From: a virus
Length of the DNA: 24,545 nt
IMG/VR virus record: IMGVR_UViG_3300031722_000163
Span: 1 to 24,545 of that record
Reading direction: 5' to 3' (one strand)
This document shows positions 7,832 to 13,669 of the stretch, one piece after another. A program made the translations under genes and the position numbers. The notes under the pieces were generated by a model, which did no database searches, had not been told where the DNA came from, and was given only the letters and a program-made list of their open reading frames with translations. How positions within the stretch are numbered: position 1 is the stretch's first letter; every line of letters begins with the position of its first letter.

Positions 7832-7880
7832 ATTAATCAGTGGAAGTGTAAAACTGCACTTCCACTTAAATAAACGAAAT

Positions 7881-8351
7881 ATGAAAGTTTTACAAATAGA
7901 AGAAAGTAACGCACGTAAGCTTTACAAAACAGCAAGTCCAGAATTCAAGCAAGCACTTGAAGATACGTTTGGAAAAGAGTTTTTCTCTGCAAAAATTACT
8001 GATCGTATCAAAACATACGAGGATGCATGTTCGGAACTAGGTGTTCAACCTATTGATGAGGCTAAAATGAAACAAATAGGCTTCACGGATGACGAAATCA
8101 CTTATCGTAAAATTAAAACGATCACTCAAGCACTCAACGAAGGTTGGAAATGTGACTGGAACGATAGTAATCAATACAAATGGTATCCTTGGTTTAAAAT
8201 GTCTTCCGGGGGCTTCGTTTTCTGCGATACGTATTGCGATTACTCGCGTGCGTCTGCGGGTAACGCCTCGCGACTTTGCTTTTCAAGTGACGAAATAGCC
8301 ACTTATGCAGGGAAACAATTCTTACAATTATATTCAGATTTTATAAAATAA
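7881..8351 (+). CDS. DGR variable protein 1
   Basis: This 156-residue protein is the first of two targets of the retroelement. Residues 1-85 are a helical domain (ARKLYKTASPEFKQALEDTF, then KITDRIKTYEDACSELG). Residues about 88-106 (GWKCDWNDSNQYKWYPWFK) lead into the VR-coded part, residues 107-133, followed by 23 residues (SSDEIATYAGKQFLQLYSDF). The W-Y-P-W-F to S-R-L-C-F stretch resembles the C-type-lectin-like fold used by DGR proteins. Residues C115, Y118, C119, Y121, R123, S125 and G110 differ from the TR-encoded ones. No signal peptide or membrane segment is visible. Start ATG 7881 is preferred because an upstream in-frame ATG at 7782 lies inside the DUF4494 gene. Related proteins occur widely in Bacteroidales; the natural ligand is unknown. 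Confidence 0.85.
   Translation: MKVLQIEESNARKLYKTASPEFKQALEDTFGKEFFSAKITDRIKTYEDACSELGVQPIDEAKMKQIGFTDDEITYRKIKTITQALNEGWKCDWNDSNQYKWYPWFKMSSGGFVFCDTYCDYSRASAGNASRLCFSSDEIATYAGKQFLQLYSDFIK
8200..8279 (+). repeat. DGR variable repeat 1 (VR1)
   Basis: Gapless alignment with the TR at 8794-8873 gives 15 differences in 80 positions. Fourteen are at TR adenines (14 of 21 TR adenines changed, to G, T or C) and one is a C to A change near the 3' end. Long adenine-free blocks such as GGGGCTTCGTTTTC are unchanged. It codes residues 107-133 of the first target protein. Confidence 0.93.
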
Positions 8352-8383
8352 TCAGCCGAAAGGCATAAAAACAATTTTCACAC

Positions 8384-8764
8384 ATGGAAAAACAAGAAGT
8401 AACACCAATGGAAAGCATCAAAACAGTAGAAGATGCTCTGAACGTAACCGGAATGTCGGTAACTCCTGAATTCAACGAAGTACCTGAAGAAATGCGGGAC
8501 TATTTTAAAGCTGTATATGCGGCAGTGGTAATAACTAAGGCGATAGTTGGAGACTGGAAAGCTGACTGGAATGATGGTAGTCAACGCAAATGGTATCCTT
8601 GGTTTGAAATGTCTTCCGGGGGCTTCGTTTTCGACGATACGAGTTTCGGTTACTCGGCTGCGAATGCGGGTTACGCCTCGCGCCTTTGCTTTCCTACTGA
8701 GGAGATGGCAGAGTATGCAGGTAGAACATTCACCGACGTTTACAGTCAAATTATTCTGAAGTAA
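8384..8764 (+). CDS. DGR variable protein 2
   Basis: This 126-residue second target has a shorter, unrelated N-terminal part (residues 1-48, acidic) joined to the same variable module: GDWKADWNDGSQRKWYPWFE (about 56-75), the VR-coded residues 76-102, and FPTEEMAEYAGRTFTDVYSQ. VR differences from the TR-encoded peptide include D84, S87, F88, G89, Y90, A92 and Y97. The two targets also share about 50 bases upstream of the VR that the TR lacks, so the genes are related by duplication and not only by retrohoming. No signal peptide is seen. It starts 32 bases after target 1, and the TR follows 29 bases after its stop. Confidence 0.85.
   Translation: MEKQEVTPMESIKTVEDALNVTGMSVTPEFNEVPEEMRDYFKAVYAAVVITKAIVGDWKADWNDGSQRKWYPWFEMSSGGFVFDDTSFGYSAANAGYASRLCFPTEEMAEYAGRTFTDVYSQIILK
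8610..8689 (+). repeat. DGR variable repeat 2 (VR2)
   Basis: Gapless alignment with the TR gives 13 differences in 80 positions, every one at a TR adenine (13 of 21 adenines changed). It codes residues 76-102 of the second target protein. It differs from VR1 at many of the same adenine sites, so the two VRs have been diversified at least partly independently. Confidence 0.95.
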
Positions 8765-8793
8765 AAATAATAGGCTGTTTGTCTTTGTGAGGT

Positions 8794-8873
8794 TGTCTTC
8801 CAGGGGCTTCGTTTTCAACGATACGAATTACGATAACTCGAATGCGAATGCAGGTAACACCTCGCACCTATGC
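8794..8873 (+). repeat. DGR template repeat (TR)
   Basis: An 80-bp copy of the VR sequence lies in the non-coding gap between target 2 and the reverse transcriptase, on the same strand, the usual place for a DGR template. It contains 21 adenines, many in AAY codon positions when read in the VR frame (AAC, AAT, AAC, AAT, AAT, AAC), the arrangement that lets mutation reach many amino acids but no stop codons. In that frame it would read SSRGFVFNDTNYDNSNANAG. Its RNA should template the mutagenic cDNA. The 3' end (CCTCGCACCTATGC) differs from the VR ends, as expected for the IMH* versus IMH distinction. Confidence 0.93.
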
Positions 8874-8977
8874 GAAATAAAGATACAAGGACAAAGGCCT
8901 TGCCACTTGGCAAAAAATTACAAACTTCAAAAGGTACTAGTAGGGAAACTGAAAGTTCCTACACGAAAAGCAAAGCG

Positions 8978-9961
8978 ATGAAAAGACACGGTAATTTATA
9001 CGAACAGGTATGCAGCGAGGATAATATGGTTCTCGCTTGGGAGAAAGCCCGAAAAGGCAAAGCGCACACATACGGTGTGAGACTCTTTGAAAAGGATTTG
9101 GAAAACAATATGAGGCAGTTGCATAATGAACTGACAACGGGAACTTACCGGACTTCGGAATACAGCGTATTTACAATTTATGACCCGAAAGAACGTGAGA
9201 TTTACCGGCTACCATTTCGAGATAGAGTAGTTCACCACGCCATAATGAATGTGATGGAGCCAATATGGACAAGTATTTTCATACAGCAGACGTATAGTTG
9301 CATTAAAGGCCGTGGAATACATGCCGTTTTAATAGCGATTAAACGGGATTTAAAGGACGTTGAAAATACACACTACTGTCTGAAAATGGATGTACGGAAG
9401 TTTTACCCAACCATTGACCACGATATACTGAAAAGCATTATCAGACGGAAGGTAAAAGATAACCGGTTGCTTGATCTGCTTGATCTGATTATTGACAGTG
9501 CGCCAGGTGTTCCAATCGGAAATTATTTATCTCAGTTCTTTGCCAATTTGTATCTTAGTTACTTCGACCACTGGCTGAAAGAAACGAAACAAGTAAAGTA
9601 TTATTACCGATATGCCGACGACATGGTAATACTTGCACCTAATAAAGCGTATTTACATGAATTGCTGACTGAAATAACCGCTTATCTGAACAATGAGCTT
9701 AATCTGCAACTAAAGGGCAATTATCAAGTTTTTCCGGTCGATTTTCGCGGTATTGACTTCGTAGGTTACAAATTCTACCATACGCACATATTAATGCGTA
9801 AATCGATTAAAAAACGGCTTTGCCGAAAGGCTGCAAAGCTAAATAAAAAAGACATTGATGCAAAGAGTTACAGAATTAAAATAGCCCCTTGGTTGGGGTG
9901 GGCAAAGCACTGCGACTCGAAACATTTACTCAAAAAAGTACTGAATGAAGAAATTCTCTGA
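8978..9961 (+). CDS. DGR reverse transcriptase
   Basis: This 327-residue enzyme copies TR RNA into cDNA with errors at adenines. The start at 8978 (MKRHGNLYEQVC) is chosen because it matches the usual DGR-RT N-terminus. An in-frame ATG at 8870 would add 36 lysine/threonine-rich residues and lie inside the TR. RT motifs in order: RLPFRDRVVHHAIM (77-90), KMDVRKFYPTIDHD (136-149, metal-binding D138), GVPIGNYLSQFFANLYL (177-193), YRYADDMVIL (210-219, catalytic YADD) and FVGYKF (261-266). IGNYLSQ replaces the QGxxxSP of group II and retroviral enzymes, a known mark of DGR RTs. There is no maturase, RNase H or integrase domain. The last 17 bases overlap the next gene. Confidence 0.95.
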   Translation: MKRHGNLYEQVCSEDNMVLAWEKARKGKAHTYGVRLFEKDLENNMRQLHNELTTGTYRTSEYSVFTIYDPKEREIYRLPFRDRVVHHAIMNVMEPIWTSIFIQQTYSCIKGRGIHAVLIAIKRDLKDVENTHYCLKMDVRKFYPTIDHDILKSIIRRKVKDNRLLDLLDLIIDSAPGVPIGNYLSQFFANLYLSYFDHWLKETKQVKYYYRYADDMVILAPNKAYLHELLTEITAYLNNELNLQLKGNYQVFPVDFRGIDFVGYKFYHTHILMRKSIKKRLCRKAAKLNKKDIDAKSYRIKIAPWLGWAKHCDSKHLLKKVLNEEIL

Positions 9962-10262
9962 TTTGGGTGTAAAGGCACTCGAAGACAAAAATATATTCAA
10001 TGTTCCAGTAGTTTCGATTCAAGACGTGATAAACGTAGAAATTCAGATATTGGACTTTGAAGCAAACGTAAAGACAGCGCATGGAGATGGGCGGTATATT
10101 TTGAAAGTGAAGCATGAAGATAGGGAATGTAAGTTTTTTACGAATGCAACTCCTATTAAACAGGCACTTGAACAAATAAACAAAAGCGATCTTCCATTTA
10201 CTACAATTATCAAACAACAACGATTCGGAAGCGGATCGGGTAAAACATTTTATTTTACATGA
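9945..10262 (+). CDS. Hypothetical protein overlapping the RT gene
   Basis: A 105-residue protein (MKKFSDLGVKALEDKNIFNV start) whose first 17 bases lie inside the RT gene in another frame, so translation is probably coupled. It looks beta-rich (VVSIQDVINVEIQILDFEAN, GDGRYILKVKHEDRECKFF) and ends in GSGSGKTFYFT, a layout that could be an OB-like nucleic-acid-binding domain. Similar small proteins seem familiar from Bacteroidetes phages, but no named family is recognised. No Avd-type four-helix accessory gene is present nearby, so this is the best positional candidate for a DGR partner, by position only. Confidence 0.6.
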   Translation: MKKFSDLGVKALEDKNIFNVPVVSIQDVINVEIQILDFEANVKTAHGDGRYILKVKHEDRECKFFTNATPIKQALEQINKSDLPFTTIIKQQRFGSGSGKTFYFT

Positions 10263-10263
10263 T

Positions 10264-10497
10264 ATGGAAACAGTAGAAGACTTGAAATCGCATTTAAATA
10301 GTTACGGCCTTAATTGCAAGATAGAATCTTATTTTGACAGAGTGAAAAAGGATAGTCCAAATTGGGGACATCATTTAATCGTAATAAATGGCAGTCAAAA
10401 AAAGATTTTTCAACTTTGGAAATATGGCGATAAACGAGATAAGCTTATAAAAGAGTTTTTGAAATTTGCAGGTAAACAACAAATACTTTTTACCTAA
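10264..10497 (+). CDS. Small hypothetical protein
   Basis: A 77-residue protein starting one base after the previous stop, so tightly linked to it. It has a beta strand HHLIVINGSQKKIFQLW followed by a basic helix (RDKLIKEFLKFAGK). No family is recognised. Its C-terminus ends within the AT-rich start of the next gene. Confidence 0.5.
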   Translation: METVEDLKSHLNSYGLNCKIESYFDRVKKDSPNWGHHLIVINGSQKKIFQLWKYGDKRDKLIKEFLKFAGKQQILFT

Positions 10498-10501
10498 AAT
10501 T

Positions 10502-10861
10502 ATGGAATATGAAGAAAGAATTGATGTAGATCAAGGTACATATATAGTTGCTTCAAGTCGTGATTTTGAAAATATATTAGATAAAACATCTATCGTACTT
10601 AAATCAGGTGTAATTAATCCGGGACAATTTACAACGCTTCATGGTTGGTTTACAAAAGAGGTTGAGTTTTTGGGATTTATTGATAAAAAAGCAATTTTCT
10701 ATTTAGGCGAAGGTGAACATGACTTATTTAGTAATGGTGGTTTTTATTATGATGTAACATATATTTTGCAGCCCGATAGAATAGGTAAAAGCTATAAGAA
10801 AGGTTCTTTTAGAGATTCATTTTTAAGATTTAATAAAAAACAAGAGTATTATTGGAAATAA
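10502..10861 (+). CDS. AT-rich hypothetical protein
   Basis: A 119-residue protein with start ATG 10502. An upstream in-frame ATG at 10466 would overlap the preceding gene by 32 bases. The sequence is aromatic-rich (GGFYYDVTYIL, KKQEYYWK) and visibly more AT-rich than its neighbours, which hints at separate acquisition. No motif or family is recognised. Confidence 0.5.
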   Translation: MEYEERIDVDQGTYIVASSRDFENILDKTSIVLKSGVINPGQFTTLHGWFTKEVEFLGFIDKKAIFYLGEGEHDLFSNGGFYYDVTYILQPDRIGKSYKKGSFRDSFLRFNKKQEYYWK

Positions 10862-10870
10862 ATACACATT

Positions 10871-11131
10871 ATGGAATTAAACTCAGAATTAGACAGATTA
10901 CGTAAATATGCACCAATTGATGCAGAACTTAAACGAGCAGAGAAACTACACCCAAATTATCCTACAGACATGTTCAGGCAGCTTGCTATAATGCAAGAGG
11001 AAGCCGGTGAAGTAACTAAATCAGTAATTGACTACCATTATGCAAAAGATACTGTTGAGCACATAAAAGAAGAGCTTATCCAAACGGCAGCCATGTGTAT
11101 GAGAATGATTTTAAATTTGCCCGATGAGTAA
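10871..11131 (+). CDS. MazG-like NTP pyrophosphohydrolase-family protein
   Basis: This 86-residue all-helical protein carries the acidic metal-binding pattern of the MazG/dUTPase-like superfamily: QLAIMQEEAGEVTKSVIDY with E43, E44 and E47, and KEELIQTAAMCMRM with E67/E68. The usual final aspartate is replaced by Q71, so activity is uncertain. Family members hydrolyse nucleoside triphosphates to monophosphates. Phage versions are thought to adjust nucleotide or (p)ppGpp pools. The stop overlaps the next start by one base (TAATG). Confidence 0.6.
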   Translation: MELNSELDRLRKYAPIDAELKRAEKLHPNYPTDMFRQLAIMQEEAGEVTKSVIDYHYAKDTVEHIKEELIQTAAMCMRMILNLPDE

Positions 11132-11616
11132 TGGCCGAAATTGCAAAAGCTAAGGGCACATGGGGACAGCGAACCCCACGAACAGCGAACGAGCTGAGCG
11201 AAATATGTAAGGCGTTTTTTGATGCATTGGTGGTACCAACGGAGTGGAAGTTCCTGAATTGGTCGAATGTGTTTGACGAATCAATCACTTCAGTGGCTAA
11301 TTCGACAGGTACGTGGATAAGTATTGGTAAAACATTTCGCGATACGCGCACAAGTGGCATTGATTTGAAAGAATACCGTGTCTGCTTCCTTACTTTCTCA
11401 GAACGTGGTGGAGTGGTGGAGAAGTCGATTATTGACTACGGTAAGTTTAAACGGCATTGCATGGTGAGCAATAAGACGGTGGAGAAATTGAATGTGTGGA
11501 TAGCAGAAAGGTTCACTTCGCTCACTTCGACTTCGCTCAGTGGCCACAGTGAACAGGCAGACCAGGTTATTGATGAGAACGATGGTCTTCAGCATTTTCG
11601 AGACAGGTTTAAATAG
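11131..11616 (+). CDS. Hypothetical protein with a repeat insertion near its C-terminus
   Basis: A 161-residue protein with a start overlapping the MazG-like stop. Residues 1-126 appear to be one domain (NELSEICKAFFDALVVPTEW, YRVCFLTFSERGGVVEKSII) of no recognised family. Residues about 128-142 (FTSLTSTSLSGHSEQ) are coded by a GC-rich imperfect palindrome (11511-11554) that looks like an inserted repeat, and the frame remains open through it. The C-terminal tail is acidic then basic. Confidence 0.5.
   Translation: MAEIAKAKGTWGQRTPRTANELSEICKAFFDALVVPTEWKFLNWSNVFDESITSVANSTGTWISIGKTFRDTRTSGIDLKEYRVCFLTFSERGGVVEKSIIDYGKFKRHCMVSNKTVEKLNVWIAERFTSLTSTSLSGHSEQADQVIDENDGLQHFRDRFK
11511..11554. repeat. 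GC-rich palindromic repeat inserted in a coding sequence
   Basis: GTTCACT (11511-11517) and AGTGAAC (11548-11554) are inverted arms. Inside are TTCGCTCACTTCG and CTTCGACTTCGCTCAG. The latter matches CCTCGACTCCGCTCGG at 20889-20904 in 13 of 16 positions. Such CTTCGACTxCGCTCAG elements are a dispersed, REP-like sequence in many Bacteroidetes genomes (recalled, not checked). Confidence 0.55.
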
Positions 11617-11624
11617 CTATTTGT

Positions 11625-11840
11625 ATGAACGATCAATTATCTATAAATTTCACAGATACTGTCAAGGTTCGACGAATAGAGTCGGAACGTAACAGAGACT
11701 CAGAAGGGAAGTTTGCAACCGACCTTGTGGCTGCAAATGATATGATTGAACGTGTGTGCAACGAAAGGGATATTTATAGAACTAATTACTTAACTGTGGC
11801 TAAGGAGCTATCAGAACTTAAAAGAGAACTTAAAAAATAA
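11625..11840 (+). CDS. Small hypothetical protein with C-terminal coiled coil
   Basis: A 71-residue protein, basic in the middle (KVRRIESERNRDSEG) with residues 32-71 helical and heptad-like (YLTVAKELSELKRELKK). No family is recognised. It is followed after 4 bases by the HAD-like gene, indicating one transcript. Confidence 0.45.
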   Translation: MNDQLSINFTDTVKVRRIESERNRDSEGKFATDLVAANDMIERVCNERDIYRTNYLTVAKELSELKRELKK

Positions 11841-11844
11841 ATGT

Positions 11845-12243
11845 ATGGGAGTGATTTTAGCAATAGATTTTGATGGAACAATTGTAGAAGACCGTTTCCC
11901 CGAAATTGGGGATTTTAAACCAGGAGCAAAAGAGAATCTACTGAAACTAAAAAAGGATGGTTATTATTTAATTCTATGGACAAATAGAAATGGTAAAAAA
12001 CTTGCAGAAGCTGCTCAGTTTCTTGGTGAAAATGGAGTTTTATTCGATAGTTATAACAATGGTTGTCCTGCTAATATAGCTGAATATGGAGGTATTGACA
12101 CTCGAAAAGTATTTCACGATATGGTAATAGATGATAGGGGTTTACTTAAACCACTTCCGCACTGGGATGAAATATACGAGATGATTATTGATAGAGTACC
12201 GTTGACTAGGGAGGATAAAGTGATAAGGGAGGGACATCTGTAA
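11845..12243 (+). CDS. HAD-superfamily hydrolase-like protein
   Basis: This 132-residue protein has the HAD core. Motif I is DFDGT, with nucleophile D8 and acid D10, and motif II is the threonine in LILWTNR (T46). A lysine follows near 51-52 and motif IV is MVIDDRG with D96 and D97. Without a cap domain it resembles the short phage HAD proteins related to polynucleotide phosphatase or 5'-nucleotidase types. It may dephosphorylate a nucleotide or a DNA end, but the substrate cannot be read from sequence. With the MazG-like gene it suggests nucleotide-metabolism functions in this cluster. Confidence 0.75.
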   Translation: MGVILAIDFDGTIVEDRFPEIGDFKPGAKENLLKLKKDGYYLILWTNRNGKKLAEAAQFLGENGVLFDSYNNGCPANIAEYGGIDTRKVFHDMVIDDRGLLKPLPHWDEIYEMIIDRVPLTREDKVIREGHL

Positions 12244-12246
12244 ATA

Positions 12247-12281
12247 CTAAGACCCCCTGCCCCCTAATGGGGGTTCTAAGA
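12247..12281. repeat. CCCCC/GGGGG hairpin between genes
   Basis: CCCCC (12260-12264), loop TAAT, GGGGG (12269-12273), framed by CTAAGACCCCC on the left and TTCTAAGAC on the right. It lies just after the HAD-like stop and could slow or end transcription, although there is no T run. It resembles the hairpin at 35-52. Confidence 0.35.
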
Positions 12282-12313
12282 CTATGTTTAAAGATTGATT
12301 AAAGACTGATTAA

Positions 12314-12547
12314 ATGGCAAAGAAACACCCTAAACATATAAGCCGAAAAATGTCGGCTGAAAAGATAAAAGCGATTATCCGACAAAATTACGAGGTTGGA
12401 CGCCAAGACCGCTGCAAACTGTGGGTGTATAGAAATCTGATAAAACCAACGATTGGTATAAGTGAACGTACTTTTTGGCGGTATCAGAAAGAAGTGGATG
12501 TTGAAATGAAACCGGATGACGACCCGAACCAATTGAAACTATTTTAG
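12314..12547 (+). CDS. Small HTH protein, possible middle/late regulator
   Basis: A 77-residue basic protein. KIKAIIRQNYEVGRQDRCKL followed by IGISERTFWRYQKEVD has the helix-turn-helix layout of a DNA-binding protein, with ISERTFWRYQKE as recognition helix. Residues 62-77 are acidic. Its place late in the early module recalls Mor/C activators of Mu, but the protein is much shorter and no family match is claimed. Confidence 0.5.
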   Translation: MAKKHPKHISRKMSAEKIKAIIRQNYEVGRQDRCKLWVYRNLIKPTIGISERTFWRYQKEVDVEMKPDDDPNQLKLF

Positions 12548-12575
12548 TGATATAAATAAATTAAAAAAGAAACAC

Positions 12576-12848
12576 ATGAAAGTATTTAAATTTTACTATG
12601 ACGATTGTCATACAGCTTTTTCAGGAAAGGATGAAAATGAAGCAACCGAAGCATTTAATGAATATGTTCCGGGAGTAAAAATTGATAAAGTGGAAGAAAT
12701 ACCCGAATCTGAATGGGATGAGCCGATTATTTTAATGTACGAAGATAACGATAAGGAAACCGAGCCGTTTAAAGTTTCAATCCGTGAACAACTTGAAGGT
12801 GATACTCCAACTTTAATCTATACGAATGATGTTGATTTATTTGATTGA
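12576..12848 (+). CDS. Acidic hypothetical protein
   Basis: A 90-residue, strongly acidic protein (D/E throughout, for example EIPESEWDEP and YEDNDKETEP). The start KVFKFYYDDCHTAFSGKDEN suggests a small alpha/beta fold. Its acidity would suit a DNA mimic or an inhibitor, but this is speculation. No family is recognised. Confidence 0.5.
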   Translation: MKVFKFYYDDCHTAFSGKDENEATEAFNEYVPGVKIDKVEEIPESEWDEPIILMYEDNDKETEPFKVSIREQLEGDTPTLIYTNDVDLFD

Positions 12849-12961
12849 AATTAGTTGAGTGAGTAGCTGTAGTAATTCTTACGAATTAATCATTGAATTG
12901 TGTAGTAATTAAATTTTTTAAAATAATCGGGTGCAGCGGTATCACGAATTGAAAATTTTAC

Positions 12962-12969
12962 TAATTTTG
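12962..12969 (+). promoter_or_regulatory. Promoter -7 element for the structured RNA
   Basis: TAATTTTG matches the Bacteroidetes -7 consensus TAnnTTTG exactly. Transcription would start about 5-8 bases later, which is where the first pairing base of the structured RNA lies (12974). A convincing -33 TTTG is not present, so strength is uncertain. Confidence 0.45.
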
Positions 12970-12973
12970 AAGC

Positions 12974-13100
12974 GCAGACTTTTATTACATATTATCAGGC
13001 GTAGCTCCTCTAACAGGAGTCTACGTGAGGCGTTAGGAACGCCACTATATTGCGCCTGATAAAGGTGTAGTAAGAGTCTGCAGCACGTAGACTCTTTTTT
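12974..13100 (+). ncRNA. Candidate structured RNA or attenuator, about 125 nt
   Basis: A 286-base gap between genes holds a clear RNA fold. P1 pairs 12974-13001 with 13053-13081: 17 bp including three G-U pairs, a 1x2 internal loop, then 10 bp. Inside are P2 (13002-13023, CTCCT/AGGAG with a lower TAG/CTA) and P3 (13029-13043, GGCGTT/AACGCC, loop AGG), giving a three-way junction. The 3' strand of P1 can instead form the terminator at 13073-13100. Also GAGTCTACGTG (13017-13027) is the exact complement of CACGTAGACTC (13084-13094). Mutually exclusive pairings with a terminator are typical of attenuators, while the matched promoter and terminator also fit a free small RNA. No known riboswitch class is recognised. 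Confidence 0.6.
13073..13100 (+). terminator. Rho-independent terminator of the structured RNA
   Basis: AGAGTCT (13073-13079) pairs with AGACTCT (13089-13095), extended by G-T and C-G inside, around a 5-nt loop, followed by six or more T. It lies 35 bases before the next gene. Confidence 0.7.
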
Positions 13101-13134
13101 GTTTCTACAAATATCACTTTAAAAACATAATACT

Positions 13135-13347
13135 ATGGCTGTTACATTTAATAAAGACAATTTTACTATTTCTATACCTACAGTTATAAACCCTGCTGAA
13201 GATTGGTTGGAGACGACCAATGACTTGTTAGATGTATTGCAATGTTCAGACCCCGAACTATCAGGAGGAAATAAGCACGTAAAGGTTTTACAAGTTTTAA
13301 AGCATATGATGCCGGACTTAGATACGGCTAAGAAAATGACAACCTGA
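13135..13347 (+). CDS. Small hypothetical protein downstream of the structured RNA
   Basis: A 70-residue protein (MAVTFNKDNFTISIPTVINP start) with no recognised family. It looks like a short beta region followed by two helices (NDLLDVLQCSD, VKVLQVLKHMMPD). If the upstream RNA is an attenuator, this gene and the lipoprotein gene would be the controlled ones. Confidence 0.5.
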   Translation: MAVTFNKDNFTISIPTVINPAEDWLETTNDLLDVLQCSDPELSGGNKHVKVLQVLKHMMPDLDTAKKMTT

Positions 13348-13417
13348 TAAAAAAATACGATTTAATGAAAATATTTCAATAAACGAATTTACAAATCACT
13401 TTATTAAATAGTTAGCA

Positions 13418-13669
13418 ATGGATTTGACAAAAATAGATGAAGATAAAACTTCAAAAGAACCGACAATGTATATTGACGTAAATTCTTTAGTTGAAAGAGC
13501 CTTTTTAGAAATAATAAAAGAATTGTCTGATAAGGTGAATTCCATTGAAAAAGAAATAAGAATATCGACAGTGCTAACACGGTTTTTTTTGCAATTAAAA
13601 TTAAAAAAAGTGCAAAATAAACTATCTATACAAAAACAATTTTATGCAGAATTTAAAAAACAAAATATT
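13418..13669 (+). other. Possible small coding region fused in frame to the lipoprotein
   Basis: Residues 1-52 coded here (VERAFLEIIKELSDKVNSIE) look like a real helical protein. Residues 53-84 (LQLKLKKVQNKLSIQKQFYA) are lysine-rich and come from AT-rich DNA containing a run of eight T, where a frameshift could have removed a stop. There is no stop before the lipoprotein ATG. Whether it is translated separately is unresolved. Confidence 0.35.

Noticed and set aside
7782-7880. Longer N-terminus for the first target protein
   Set aside because: It overlaps the 3' end of the DUF4494 gene and reads as low-quality sequence; ATG 7881 follows the gap between genes.
8870-8977. Upstream start for the reverse transcriptase
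   Set aside because: It lies inside the TR and adds 36 residues unlike DGR RT N-termini. MKRHGNLYEQ at 8978 is the usual start.
8787-8981. Open frame of 64 codons covering the template repeat
   Set aside because: It is the VR coding frame carried by the TR and has no protein context before or after. The TR acts as non-coding RNA.
12974-13081. Retron-type msr/msd RNA
   Set aside because: Long inverted arms resemble retron a1/a2, but the only RT is a DGR enzyme 3 kb away and no branching-G context or second RT is present.
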